Positions 25,237 to 34,797 of a stretch of 64,000 bases of DNA are shown here, in pieces. The notes below the pieces were generated by a model. The model made no database searches, was not told where the DNA came from, and worked only from the letters and a program-made list of their open reading frames with translations. The translations under genes and the position numbers were made by a program. The stretch comes from Vibrio plantisponsor (GTDB lineage Bacteria > Pseudomonadota > Gammaproteobacteria > Enterobacterales > Vibrionaceae). Location of the stretch: positions 1 through 64,000 of the forward strand of contig NZ_JABEQC010000012.1 in NCBI RefSeq assembly GCF_013041605.1, written 5' to 3'. Position 1 is the first letter of the stretch; every line of letters starts with the position of its first letter.

Positions 25237-27741
25237 ATGACTCCATTAAATGATAGAAAATTGCTGAATATTATCCGATATGCACCAGCAGTGTTCATCA
25301 CAATATTTGCTGTCGTGGTTAACGTTATTCTGATTCAAAGCAATCAGGTGGAATCGGAAGAGAAGATAGAATTCATTCGCGAAAACCTTATCGAACAACA
25401 AAAGCAGGCAGTTCGAGAACAAATCCAACAAGTCTCCAATCAAATTGAAAAACAAAAGAGCCTCACAGTTAAAACTCTGGAAGATCAGTTGCGAAGCCGT
25501 GTGTATGAAGCGTACAACATAGCCACCAATATTTATCAGCAGCACAGAGACAAACCGAAAGAAGATGTTGTTCGTATGATAAGAGAAGCTCTGCGCCCCA
25601 TTCGTTTCAACTCTGGGCGTGGTTACTTCTTTATATTCGATCGTGAAGGCATGAATGTCCTGCACAGTTATATCCCACAGTTAGAAGGGCAGTCAGTCTG
25701 GGAAACCAAAGACGTTAAAGGTTCCTTGATTGTTCAGGAGCACATTGAGAAAGTGAACAACTCTGGTGGTGAAGCTTTTTATCGCTGGTGGTACAGCAAG
25801 TCTGATGAAGCTCCTGATAAACATTTCGAAAAAATAGGTTTTGGTAAATATTTTGAGCCATATGGCTGGTATATCGGCACGGGTGAGTACATTGTTGACG
25901 TACAAGCTGACATACAAAAACAGGTTATAGATTGGCTGAGTGATTACCGATATGGCAACAACGATTATGTGTTTGTGATTGATAACCAAGGGATAATTAT
26001 CTCACACCCTGAAGCGTCAATGGTGAATACAGCCGTCTCTGACGAGCTTGGCGTACAGATAGACGAAATTCGAGCAAAAGATAGCGATCGTTCCGGCTTT
26101 ACTCATTACATGGCCAAGTACATGCCCGGTGCGCTTAACGGTGGAGAAAAAATCAGCTATCTCAAAATGATTGATGGCTGGGATTGGACAATCGGCACCG
26201 GCTTTTATGTACAGCGTTTTGAAGCTTATCTGGCCGAAAATATTCGTGCTCTGGAGGCCAGTAACAATGACGAGCTAAAACGCGTCTTGTATGCAAGTTT
26301 GATTTCCACGCTCATTATCATTGCGCTTTCACTGAAACTTGGGCGAGTGATTGGTGAGCGATTCAACCGTTTTCAGGAGCGGATAACTAAAGATTTTAAT
26401 GAACTCAACCAAGTCAAAGACAAGCTTAAATATTTGGCGGAGCATGACTCTTTAACCGACTTACCCAATCGACTTCTTCTCAACGGCATTATCCACACTG
26501 GGGTTGATTATGCTCATCACAACCAAAGTTGTGGCGCGGTAATACTGCTGGATGTGGATGATTTTAAGAAGATCAATGATCTTCACGGTCACTCTTCAGG
26601 GGATAAACTTCTCAAGACCATCAGCCGAAAATTTGAAAGCATTCTTGGCCCTCACGATACCGTGTCACGTTTTGGCGGCGATGAGTTTATTTTCTGTTTC
26701 CCTGCTCTGACGGATGAAGTGGCTGCCCAAGAAAAAGTGATGCTGATACAGCAAGTCTTTGAAGATAAGTTCATCATTGATGGCAAGGTATTGACCACCA
26801 ATTGCAGTATCGGTGTGGCTATGTTCCCGCGTGATGACACTGAACCAGAAGCCTTGATTCGCAAGGCGGATGTGGTTTTGTATAAATCAAAAGCGCAGCG
26901 AAAAGGCAGCGCCATGTTTTATAACTCTGACGTCAATGAAGAAATACAGCTTGATTACATGATAGAGGAAGAGCTGCGAAAAGCCCTCAAAGGTGATGAG
27001 TTCAAAGTGCTTTACCAACCACAAGTTAACGTAGAGAGTGGCAAAATCATGGGTGTTGAAGCTTTGGCTCGATGGAACAGTCCACGATTAGGTCCAATAT
27101 CGCCTGTGAAATTTATCGCTTTGGCAGAAGACATAGGGGTGATACATGAGCTGGGTAGCTTTGTCTTTCGTAAAGCTTGTGAAGACATTCTTTCGATCAG
27201 CCCTAATGGCCCTGAGGCTTTGGGTGTTTCAATCAATATATCGCCTAAACAACTCATGGAACCAAGCTTTCCTGAAACCTTAGTTGCAATTACCCAAGAA
27301 GTGGAGATTGATATTTCTCGCGTAATACTAGAGATCACCGAGAACGTTTTATTGGAAGATTTAGATACCGTTGCCGAACGTCTCAATAGCATGAAAAGTT
27401 TTGGCTTTGGACTCTCGTTAGACGACTTCGGTACGGGATATTCTTCACTGAGCTACCTCAATACCCTTCCAATTACTGAGATTAAAATCGATCGCTCTTT
27501 TATTGAGAAGCTGTTAATCAGTGAGCAGACCAAGACTTTGGTAAAAGCGATCATTGCCATCGGTGAATCGTGTCAAATGACCGTGGTTGCTGAAGGGGTG
27601 GAGACGATGGAACAGTATAATGAATTGGCTGAATATGGTTGTAATGCCGTTCAGGGCTACTATTTTGCGCCGCCTTTGACCATCAATTCTATCGGTGAGC
27701 TTTTGTGTTCTAAGCTTCAGTCGGGTTCAGAGTCGAGCTAG
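25237..27741 (+). CDS. Membrane GGDEF-EAL protein with double Cache sensor
   Basis: An 834-residue inner-membrane c-di-GMP enzyme. TM1 (about 13-32) leads to a coiled segment and a periplasmic sensor of two Cache_2-type modules (about 85-340), each with the GYFFIFD/DYVFVID and WYIGTGEY/WTIGTGFY signatures. TM2 (about 350-368) leads to a GGDEF domain with intact RFGGDEF (482-486 region) but no RxxD inhibitory site before it. The EAL domain follows, with EAL at residues 608-610, DDFGTGYSS and KIDRSF intact. Both activities are therefore possible, and net direction cannot be told. It is a single gene. The Cache ligand is likely a small metabolite such as a carboxylate, inferred from the family only. 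Confidence 0.92.
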   Translation: MTPLNDRKLLNIIRYAPAVFITIFAVVVNVILIQSNQVESEEKIEFIRENLIEQQKQAVREQIQQVSNQIEKQKSLTVKTLEDQLRSRVYEAYNIATNIYQQHRDKPKEDVVRMIREALRPIRFNSGRGYFFIFDREGMNVLHSYIPQLEGQSVWETKDVKGSLIVQEHIEKVNNSGGEAFYRWWYSKSDEAPDKHFEKIGFGKYFEPYGWYIGTGEYIVDVQADIQKQVIDWLSDYRYGNNDYVFVIDNQGIIISHPEASMVNTAVSDELGVQIDEIRAKDSDRSGFTHYMAKYMPGALNGGEKISYLKMIDGWDWTIGTGFYVQRFEAYLAENIRALEASNNDELKRVLYASLISTLIIIALSLKLGRVIGERFNRFQERITKDFNELNQVKDKLKYLAEHDSLTDLPNRLLLNGIIHTGVDYAHHNQSCGAVILLDVDDFKKINDLHGHSSGDKLLKTISRKFESILGPHDTVSRFGGDEFIFCFPALTDEVAAQEKVMLIQQVFEDKFIIDGKVLTTNCSIGVAMFPRDDTEPEALIRKADVVLYKSKAQRKGSAMFYNSDVNEEIQLDYMIEEELRKALKGDEFKVLYQPQVNVESGKIMGVEALARWNSPRLGPISPVKFIALAEDIGVIHELGSFVFRKACEDILSISPNGPEALGVSINISPKQLMEPSFPETLVAITQEVEIDISRVILEITENVLLEDLDTVAERLNSMKSFGFGLSLDDFGTGYSSLSYLNTLPITEIKIDRSFIEKLLISEQTKTLVKAIIAIGESCQMTVVAEGVETMEQYNELAEYGCNAVQGYYFAPPLTINSIGELLCSKLQSGSESS

Positions 27742-27812
27742 TCTTAAACATAGAATTCATAGCGGAACTTCTCTAAAATGGTGGCTCATTCTTTACCTTT
27801 GAACATAATGTC

Positions 27813-28226
27813 ATGCTTAAAATATCAAACACTGTAGAACTGGCGGACTGGGAAATCGAGTTGTCAGCCATTCGCGCGATGGGCAGTGGCGGGCAGAATG
27901 TGAACAAAGTATCGAGTGCGATTCATTTGCGATTTGATGTCCAACGCTCCACCTTACCTCCCGTCTATAAAGAAAAACTGCTTGCGCTTTCAGACAGCAG
28001 AATCACCAAAGAAGGGGTGATTATCATTAAAGCGCAAACATATCGAACCCAAGAGCAAAACCGAGAAGATGCGTTGAATCGTCTGCGCGAGATGATTGTT
28101 GCAGCTATGGTGGTGGTGAAAAAACGCCGACCAACCAAGCCCACCAAAGCATCGCAACATCGCCGAGTCGAGGCAAAGAAACGCAATGGAGCGAACAAGT
28201 CTTTACGAGGGAAAGTTACCTATTAA
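27813..28226 (+). CDS. arfB: Alternative ribosome-rescue factor / peptidyl-tRNA hydrolase ArfB
   Basis: A 137-residue class-I release-factor-like protein with catalytic GGQ in SGGQNVNKVSSAIHLRF (about 28-45) and a basic C-terminal tail (KKRRPTKPTKASQHRRVEAKKRNGANKS is split over residues 105-132). In ArfB the tail enters the empty mRNA channel of stalled ribosomes. It lacks the codon-recognition domain of RF1/RF2, as expected for ArfB/YaeJ. A single gene with a weak ribosome site. Confidence 0.92.
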   Translation: MLKISNTVELADWEIELSAIRAMGSGGQNVNKVSSAIHLRFDVQRSTLPPVYKEKLLALSDSRITKEGVIIIKAQTYRTQEQNREDALNRLREMIVAAMVVVKKRRPTKPTKASQHRRVEAKKRNGANKSLRGKVTY

Positions 28227-28337
28227 GCTTTTGAAGTTTCAGGGGTAACTGTTCTTTTCATCATGTGATCTCAGTGACACCTTTTTTCTGCATAAAGACT
28301 ATGCTCTCAACAGTCATATTGGCATGAGGGCAGAGTG

Positions 28338-28778
28338 ATGAAATACCAACATATTTTGGTCGCGTTAGAGCTGACCGAAGAAAACAAAGTTTTGATCAAT
28401 AAAGCGATCGCAATGGCGGAGACGTTTAACGCTGATGTCTCATTGATCCATGTTGATGGTGCGGTTGGTGAGGTTTATACCCAGTTAATTGATATTCAAC
28501 AGGACCCAACGCAAAAGCCGCTCAACCAGCATGCCAACGAGCTTCTTCTTAAGTTCCAGAACTATACCAAAGAACAGTTTCCTGATTTTCCAATCAAGCA
28601 TTTCTGGGTTGGGACGGGCAGTTTGGGTAGCAAACTTAAAAAAGTTATCGAGCAACATGAGTACGACCTGCTGATCTGTGGTCATCATCATGACTTCTGG
28701 AGCAATATGGTTTCCTACTCAAGAGATCTGATTAACAAGTCACCGATTGATATTTTGGTTGTGCCTATCGAATCGTAA
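28338..28778 (+). CDS. Universal stress protein (UspA family)
   Basis: A 146-residue cytosolic Rossmann-like protein. It begins MKYQHILVALELTEENK. The C-terminal part DLLICGHHHDFWSNMVSYSRDLINKSPIDILVVP is the family pattern, but the ATP-loop GxxGxxxS/T is replaced by HHHDFWS, so it is the UspA-like class rather than the ATP-binding class. I chose the ATG at 28338, 7 bp after GAGGG, over a GTG one codon earlier. It converges with rhlE, and a shared terminator lies at 28864-28898. Confidence 0.88.
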   Translation: MKYQHILVALELTEENKVLINKAIAMAETFNADVSLIHVDGAVGEVYTQLIDIQQDPTQKPLNQHANELLLKFQNYTKEQFPDFPIKHFWVGTGSLGSKLKKVIEQHEYDLLICGHHHDFWSNMVSYSRDLINKSPIDILVVPIES

Positions 28779-28863
28779 CGGTTCAAGTTAGTGTCAACTC
28801 AAGTGGTATGGTGAGGACGAGAAGACAGGATTGAAGAGTAAGGATGCGGAATGAAGCGGAATG

Positions 28864-28898
28864 AAAAAGAGTGTGGCTTTGGGACCACACTCTTTTTT
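28864..28898. terminator. Bidirectional terminator between usp and rhlE
   Basis: AAGAGTGTGG (28867-28876) pairs with CCACACTCTT (28885-28894) around an 8-nt loop, with A residues before and T residues after. It therefore ends both converging units. Confidence 0.92.
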
Positions 28899-28909
28899 AG
28901 GAATCGATA

Positions 28910-30499
28910 TTATGCCGATGGCTTAGTATTGTTTTGATTGCGGTTTTGGTTTGAACCGCGATTCGGCTTTCTGTTTCCGCTTGGTTTGCCGTTTGCACTT
29001 GGCTTACCGTTTGTCGCTGGTTTGCCATTTGAGCCAGGTTTACCATTTCTGTTTGGTTTACCGTTGCCACTCGGTTTGTTGGCATTTGGCTTGTTATCCG
29101 AACTTGGTTTGTCACCAAATCCCTTGCTGCGATGTTTATTCTCGCCATTTGCTTTCGGCTTACCATGTTGATTGCCATCACGACGTCCTTCACCACTTGG
29201 TTTAGCACGCTTAGGTTTTGAGGTGTTTTTAGCCGCAGGTTTGCCATCTTTTGAAGCCCCTTGAGCCGATGGATTACCCTCTGCGTTAGGCGCTTTTGGC
29301 TTTTTCGGTTTTTTAGGCTTCTTCGCTTTAATAGGGCGAGTATCTAAAACAGATTCAGGAACTTTGTTGCTTGGTGCAAATCCTTGCAGTTCCATGCGTG
29401 GAAGCACTTGCTGAATAAGACGCTCAATAGCAAAAAGTTCAGGTGCTTCAATCGCTGACACCAAAGTAATCGCTTTACCCACTTCGCCAGCACGACCTGT
29501 GCGACCAATACGGTGCACATAATCTTCAGCAACTTTAGGCAGTTCAAAGTTCACCACTTGTGGTAGCTGAGGGATATCAATACCACGAGCAGCAATATCT
29601 GTTGCAACTAGAACGCGAACTTCACCAGATTTAAAATCGGCCAACGCTTTGGTACGTGCGCCTTGGCTCTTGTTGCCATGAATCGGTGCTGAGCTGATCC
29701 CTTCCTCATTCAGAAACGCTGAAAGCTTGTTTGCACCGTGTTTAGTTTTGGTGAAAACCAATACTTGTTGCCAGTTACCATCTTTGATCAGCTTCACCAG
29801 CATCGGTGCTTTCTTTTTCACATCCGCTGGGTAAATGCATTGCTCTACGGTTCTTGCTGTTGAGTTAGCAGGACTTACTGATATCTCAACTGGGTTGTTG
29901 ACCATCGTTTTGGCTAAGGCTCGAATTTCGTCAGAAAACGTTGCTGAGAACAGCAAGTTCTGGCGTTTCTTCGGTAACAAATCAAGGATCTTACGGATGT
30001 CTCGAATGAAGCCCATATCAAGCATGCGGTCTGCTTCATCAAGAACCAGAACTTCCAGTTGGTTAAACTTAACGGCATTTTGGTTGTACAGATCCAACAG
30101 ACGGCCCGGTGTTGCTACCAGCACGTCTGCGCCTTTACGTAAACGCAGCATTTGTGGGTTTATCTTCACACCACCAAAAACCACAGCACTTGTCAGAGGT
30201 AAGTGACTGCCATAAGTGTTGACATTGTCTTCAACCTGAGCGGCAAGCTCACGGGTTGGAGTGAGGACCAGAGCACGAACCTGATTGCCACGAACTTTTG
30301 GACCGCGTGACAGAAGCTCCAAAATAGGCAGAGTAAAGCCAGCAGTTTTACCTGTACCAGTCTGTGCCGCTGCCATTACATCTTTGCCTTCTAATACAGC
30401 CGGAATCGCCTGCATCTGAATAGGTGAAGGAGTGGTATATCCTTTTTCTTCGATGGCTTTAAGGATTGGAGCAGATAGACCTAACGAGGTAAAACCCAT
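28910..30499 (-). CDS. rhlE: DEAD-box ATP-dependent RNA helicase RhlE
   Basis: A 529-residue helicase for rRNA or mRNA remodelling. RecA domain 1 has the Q motif TSLGLSAPI...[11 protein letters not shown], motif [25 protein letters not shown] ([13 protein letters not shown]) and SAT. RecA domain 2 has [13 protein letters not shown] and [10 protein letters not shown]. From about residue 385 a lysine-rich linker ([12 protein letters not shown]) leads into a low-complexity basic tail of six-residue NGKP-type repeats, encoded by 18-bp DNA repeats. Family tails bind RNA non-specifically. Start at the ATG 30499. It converges with the universal stress gene. Confidence 0.93.
   Translation of the reverse strand: MGFTSLGLSAPILKAIEEKGYTTPSPIQMQAIPAVLEGKDVMAAAQTGTGKTAGFTLPILELLSRGPKVRGNQVRALVLTPTRELAAQVEDNVNTYGSHLPLTSAVVFGGVKINPQMLRLRKGADVLVATPGRLLDLYNQNAVKFNQLEVLVLDEADRMLDMGFIRDIRKILDLLPKKRQNLLFSATFSDEIRALAKTMVNNPVEISVSPANSTARTVEQCIYPADVKKKAPMLVKLIKDGNWQQVLVFTKTKHGANKLSAFLNEEGISSAPIHGNKSQGARTKALADFKSGEVRVLVATDIAARGIDIPQLPQVVNFELPKVAEDYVHRIGRTGRAGEVGKAITLVSAIEAPELFAIERLIQQVLPRMELQGFAPSNKVPESVLDTRPIKAKKPKKPKKPKAPNAEGNPSAQGASKDGKPAAKNTSKPKRAKPSGEGRRDGNQHGKPKANGENKHRSKGFGDKPSSDNKPNANKPSGNGKPNRNGKPGSNGKPATNGKPSANGKPSGNRKPNRGSNQNRNQNNTKPSA
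28965..29072 (-). repeat. 18-bp tandem repeats encoding the RhlE C-terminal tail
   Basis: Six degenerate 18-bp units on the coding minus strand encode variants of the six-residue unit NGKPxx. Units at 28983, 29001, 29019, 29037 and 29055 are in exact register. They vary mainly at the third-position bases and the two last codons, so unit-number variation between strains is possible. Confidence 0.7.
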
Positions 30500-30705
30500 A
30501 TTTAATTCTCAATTTTGTACTTAATTAATACTCGCCAAAGAGAAAAGATTCTTGATGGCGAAAAGTGCGACATTCTGAGGCTTTAGCCCCACAGTAGCAA
30601 CAGATAATTTCTTTTCGGCGCTTTTGATTGATGGACTGAAGTTGCGTTTTGCAAGCAAATCATAATTTAAGTCTATTGATATGGTGCTAAACTATATGCT
30701 TTCAA

Positions 30706-31698
30706 ATGTTAGACGCACTACAAGTACTGGAACTCATGGACGATTATTTAAAACGAATTAATCAGCTAGAGCAGCAGGTAGAAAAACTGACTCGTGAAAA
30801 CCAACGTTTGGAAGAAAAGCTTAATGTCGCGCTCGATGGCAACGGTTTGTGTTTGTGGGAGAATCATTTACCCACTGGCAAACTCACCATATTTAATATG
30901 GAGTGGGGCAAGATGCTGGGCTTTCAGCCTCAGGAGCTGGAAGCAAATGTCGAGATTTGGAAAAGCCGACTTCATCCGGATGATTATGATTTGGCCGTCG
31001 GTGCGTTCGAAGACCACATCAATGGCAAAGTCGATACTTATCAGGTGATTCATCGCATGATTCACAATGACGGCAGCTCGAGTTGGGTATCTGATCGGGG
31101 CCGGATTGTCGAATATGACCAAGATGGTAAACCGCTGCGAATGATGGGTACTCACATCGATATCACTAAAGAGAAGCGATATGAACTCGAACTTGCAAGG
31201 CTGGCAACGTTAGATCCTTTAACCAATCTACTTAACCGTAAAGTGCTGGTCGAAAAGTGCAATGAAATTTGTCGCGGTTTATTGAACCAACCTGCCTCTC
31301 TAATATTTATCGACCTTGATAACTTCAAAACAGTGAATGATCACTCGGGTCATAAAGCGGGTGACTCAGTATTGATAAAGGTTGCAGAATGGCTCAACCA
31401 GTACGCTCCGAGCGAGTCGATTATTGCGCGCTTAGGTGGTGACGAATTTGTTGTGCTGTGTGTTGATCACCCGAGAGAAGTCATCAGCCGTTATATCGAT
31501 CAGTTGCTGACGAATGTCAGTGAACCGATGAAAGTGGATAACGGTTCGGCTCAAATCGGTTTTAGTATTGGCGTGTGTGAGTTCACCACTTCCAATTACA
31601 CGTTCGAAGAGCTGTATGAACTGGCGGATAAGGCAATGTACCAAGTAAAACACAGCGGCAAAAACGGTGTGGCCTACATCAATGCCGACGAAAATTAA
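30706..31698 (+). CDS. PAS-GGDEF diguanylate cyclase
   Basis: A 330-residue cytosolic protein. An N-terminal coiled coil (about 8-45, LEQQVEKLTRENQRLEEKL) is followed by a PAS_3-type domain (about 50-155, FQPQELEANVEIWKSRLHPDDY and the PAC-end MGTHIDITKEKR), then a GGDEF domain with RLGGDEF intact (GGDEF at 244-248). Diguanylate cyclase activity is predicted. No RxxD inhibitory site is seen. The start is uncertain: ATG 30706 gives the full coiled coil, and ATG 30736 is an alternative. It converges with the TDT-family gene, the two stops overlapping by 4 bp. Confidence 0.88.
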   Translation: MLDALQVLELMDDYLKRINQLEQQVEKLTRENQRLEEKLNVALDGNGLCLWENHLPTGKLTIFNMEWGKMLGFQPQELEANVEIWKSRLHPDDYDLAVGAFEDHINGKVDTYQVIHRMIHNDGSSSWVSDRGRIVEYDQDGKPLRMMGTHIDITKEKRYELELARLATLDPLTNLLNRKVLVEKCNEICRGLLNQPASLIFIDLDNFKTVNDHSGHKAGDSVLIKVAEWLNQYAPSESIIARLGGDEFVVLCVDHPREVISRYIDQLLTNVSEPMKVDNGSAQIGFSIGVCEFTTSNYTFEELYELADKAMYQVKHSGKNGVAYINADEN

Positions 31699-32660
31699 TG
31701 GTTACCACTCTTTTTAGGGAAAAATTCTGGCCAGTACATTTTGATATAACCGGCTGAAACCCATATCACCAATACGGTTGCAATGGTGAGTTCAAGAAAT
31801 CCGAAATTGTGTAACCAGTGCCAGTGCGGAAAATCTGACTCAAAAAAGGTGGTCAGTCTGTGCATTGCGATAGCGCTGATCACGGATGGGAAAGTGACAG
31901 CCGCGATCGAAGGCTGAAATTTCAACTGCAATAAGCGTAAATAGCAAAGGTAGATCAGCAATGTCATGGTGATAGCAATACCCGCCAGTGCTCCGGTTAG
32001 TATTGGGTCTGGGTCAGGAAAATTGACCAGATAGGTGGCGAGAGTTAAGTTAATCGGTGCCGCCATAATAGCCAGAGTTGGTCTTGCTCTGCGTGGCAAC
32101 GAGCCAAAGAATACCAAGCGATAAAGCACCACTGGCAACATAATAAAGTAGATAGCGACACAAACTTGTACGAGTGTTTCTGAAAACAAGTTGTGCCCAA
32201 ACTGCGTTCCCGCCAACGAGCTACTGATCATTCCCACCGGATATAAAAACCAGCTAGGTACGATGTTCGACATCTTGAAATTCATGAGTTGAAAGCCAAA
32301 GAACAATATCATCATCGTAAAATGCAGCATGAGCGCTAATGCCCACAGCGGGTAGGCAATCAGTGGCGAGATCACCACTAGATAATCACAAAGAATCAAC
32401 AATGCCATGCTCATAGGAGCCATAAGGCTGCCAGAAAGCGGGTGTTTAATATCAGCAATAAAGGTTTTGTAACTGGTGAGGTACTTTGCCAGAACTGGCA
32501 ACAACAATATCGCGCCCATCGCAACCAGATAAGGACGTACAGCGAGGCCAAACGTTGGCAGATACAGCGCCCACGCTTGACCTAAGCCAATCATGCCTAA
32601 TGCAAGGGCTGCCTGAGAAGGTGGCACAGCTTGTACTTGAAGAAACCTTTTCCAGTTCAA
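31695..32660 (-). CDS. TDT/SLAC1-family transporter (TehA-like)
   Basis: A 321-residue inner-membrane protein with about ten hydrophobic segments across its length, matching the tellurite-resistance/dicarboxylate transporter (TDT) family of anion channels and exporters. The start is a TTG, chosen because CGGAG sits 7-8 bp upstream and the next ATG in frame would delete the first helix. The gene overlaps the PAS-GGDEF stop by 4 bp on the opposite strand. The substrate (C4-dicarboxylate, sulfite, tellurite-related or chloride) cannot be read from sequence. Confidence 0.78.
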   Translation of the reverse strand: MNWKRFLQVQAVPPSQAALALGMIGLGQAWALYLPTFGLAVRPYLVAMGAILLLPVLAKYLTSYKTFIADIKHPLSGSLMAPMSMALLILCDYLVVISPLIAYPLWALALMLHFTMMILFFGFQLMNFKMSNIVPSWFLYPVGMISSSLAGTQFGHNLFSETLVQVCVAIYFIMLPVVLYRLVFFGSLPRRARPTLAIMAAPINLTLATYLVNFPDPDPILTGALAGIAITMTLLIYLCYLRLLQLKFQPSIAAVTFPSVISAIAMHRLTTFFESDFPHWHWLHNFGFLELTIATVLVIWVSAGYIKMYWPEFFPKKSGNH

Positions 32661-32861
32661 CGAAAACTCCGCATTCCATCGCCATACAGTGGTGTTATGC
32701 AGTTTTGGTGTCCGAGATAAGGCACATCGCTACCACTGTCTTTTGGGTGGCGATATTAACAAGTTTCGCTACTTTCTGTACGACAATAATGTGTGCGATT
32801 GTCACAAAATACGTAGCAAATTCATAACATTTAGGAGGAAGACTAAATATTAATCCTCTTT

Positions 32862-34259
32862 TTACTCCTGCTGCGGCAGATCTTGCTGACGAAGTTTCTC
32901 GTTCTTCAATGTACGGTTTAGAAGCTGACTGTAGATAGGTTGTCCGCCAAACATCTGCGCAAATATCACTGCGCCTAAGCCTGTGATGATCAGTGGCAGA
33001 ATCAGGTTGTAGTTCCCCGTCATTTCAATAACCAGCAGGATGCCCGTAATCGGTGCCCGTACTGTGGCACAAAACAGAGCGCCCATTCCCGCAATCGCAA
33101 ACATGCCCGGTTCGATATCCAGCTCAGGGAACAGGCTTTTCGCGATCAGGCCAAAGGCATAACCAAACAGTGTACCCAGAGCCAGCATTGGGGCGAAGAT
33201 GCCGCCCGGAGCACCTGAACCAAAACAGATCACTGTGGTAAAGATGCGTCCAATAAACAACATCAGCAAGATCGTAGCGCTATAACCGCCATTTGTGACG
33301 TCTGGGATAAAGTTGATACCACCACCCGTCAGTTCAGGAACATAAAGCAGAGTCAAACCAAAAAAGCCACCAAGCAATGAGCCAGTGATCAAATAGCGTT
33401 TACGTTGGTTCTTGTGAATACGTACGAAGATGTCTTGAGACAAGGTGATCAGGCGATTGAATATCACGCCGAAAATGCCGAATAACATACCCAAAAACAG
33501 GAATAAGCCGAGAGCTTTCAGTTCAGGCGCATCATATTCCGGCATGGTGATAACGGCTTCCTGACCATTAATCATACGGAACACGATATTGGCGGATACC
33601 GCAGAAATAATGACCGCACGAATAGAGATAAGCGAGTAACGAAACTGAGGGCGCATTTCCTCTACAACAAACATGATGCCAGCAAGAGGCGCATTAAACG
33701 CCGCTGCCAAACCACCCGCTGCACCTGATGCAAGCAGAGAGTGACGAGTGTCCTCATTCTTAACTCGAAACACATCTGAAATCATGCGGCCGATAGCGCC
33801 GCCCATTTGTACGGTTGGTCCTTCACGTCCTAGCACCATACCTGAACCCAATGCACCCATGCCGCCAAAAAACTTCACTGGAATCACTCGCCACCAACGA
33901 ACAGGTCGAATTCCGTCCATGGCACCTTCAATTTCAGGAATACCAGAGCCTGCCGCTTCAGGTGCAAAACGGTGAACAAGGTAGTAACCCACAAACGCCA
34001 GTGCCGCACTGATAATAAACGCCGCCAGCCACAGTGGGAGTAAATTACCAATCTCACTTCTCAGCCATTCTGTACGGGTTTCTGAGACGAAATGAACGGC
34101 TTTTTCAAAGTAAGTCCCAACAATGCCAGCCAATATACCCACAGCAAGGGAGAGGAAGAGAACAGAGATGGGCGTTTTGTCTTTAGAGAGAAATTGGTTG
34201 ATAGCATCTTTTGGAACTTTTGCTAGAAGACTGTGCGTAAACTTCTCTCTGTTGGTCAT
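32862..34259 (-). CDS. clcA: H+/Cl- exchange transporter ClcA
   Basis: A 465-residue CLC-family antiporter. The selectivity motif is GSGIPEIEG (about 104-112). GREGPTVQMGG carries the external gating glutamate Glu146, equivalent to E. coli E148. FVVEEMRPQFRYSL has Glu201, matching the internal proton glutamate E203, so proton exchange rather than a channel is predicted. GAPGGIFAPMLALG is the third signature. In enteric bacteria ClcA supports acid resistance and in Vibrio cholerae it affects gut survival; this is known of homologues only. It is a single minus-strand gene. Confidence 0.94.
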   Translation of the reverse strand: MTNREKFTHSLLAKVPKDAINQFLSKDKTPISVLFLSLAVGILAGIVGTYFEKAVHFVSETRTEWLRSEIGNLLPLWLAAFIISAALAFVGYYLVHRFAPEAAGSGIPEIEGAMDGIRPVRWWRVIPVKFFGGMGALGSGMVLGREGPTVQMGGAIGRMISDVFRVKNEDTRHSLLASGAAGGLAAAFNAPLAGIMFVVEEMRPQFRYSLISIRAVIISAVSANIVFRMINGQEAVITMPEYDAPELKALGLFLFLGMLFGIFGVIFNRLITLSQDIFVRIHKNQRKRYLITGSLLGGFFGLTLLYVPELTGGGINFIPDVTNGGYSATILLMLFIGRIFTTVICFGSGAPGGIFAPMLALGTLFGYAFGLIAKSLFPELDIEPGMFAIAGMGALFCATVRAPITGILLVIEMTGNYNLILPLIITGLGAVIFAQMFGGQPIYSQLLNRTLKNEKLRQQDLPQQE

Positions 34260-34642
34260 TTAAAACGGGTCTCATGGTTGGCGTTATGTGAGGAATGTCA
34301 GATTATACTTACCATTACCATCAACTATAGCTGCAAAGTTGCAAATTAGATTTTCATATATGACTTTGATAAGAAAACAGATGTGTTTTTACCACTTTTC
34401 AAAAAGGTGATTTAGCTAAAAATTTTGTAAGTAAAATTGGCTGGGAAACTTGTATTTCAAGGGATATGAGCCATATTTAAATCGTAAGGCGTTTATCGAT
34501 ATTTCTTACGGAGGATGTGAAAAGAGCCTTACTTACAATTTGGAAGGAATCAAAATTCTATTCGATTGACCTCGTATTTGATTCAATAACATCTATCTAC
34601 AGATGACAGAATCCGCCCACTCACGATTGAGTAACGAGGAAT

Positions 34643-34667
34643 AAGGCGCGCTCCCGCAGTGCGCCTT
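34643..34667 (+). terminator. GC-rich hairpin, possible terminator
   Basis: AAGGCGC (34643-34649) pairs with GCGCCTT (34661-34667) across an 11-nt loop, followed by TATACT rather than a T run. No plus-strand gene ends here, so it may end a small RNA. Confidence 0.4.
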
Positions 34668-34771
34668 TATACTGTCTGCTTTCTGCTCATTGTATTTATT
34701 CTGCATCCTCGCTTACCTAGCCAATTGAACTGTAGAAAGTGATCATATAGAAAGCTTTTAACCTCCTATGT

Positions 34772-34793
34772 ATACTCCTTGCAAAAGGAGTAT
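34772..34793. promoter_or_regulatory. Hairpin that buries the Shine-Dalgarno of the CobW-family gene
   Basis: ATACTCCTT and AAGGAGTAT are perfect 9-bp arms around GCAA. The right arm contains the AAGGAG ribosome-binding site (34785-34790) of the gene starting at 34798. Folding would hide it. As DNA it could also be a dimeric operator. Confidence 0.65.
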
Positions 34794-34797
34794 GACC

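Larger units (their letters stand above)
34260..34797. other. Intergenic region between clcA and the CobW-family gene
   Basis: A 538-bp stretch without a supported gene. It holds a GC-rich hairpin at 34643-34667 and the SD-sequestering repeat at 34772-34793. The remainder is AT-rich. A small RNA ending at the hairpin is possible, but I see no clear promoter for one. Confidence 0.45.
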
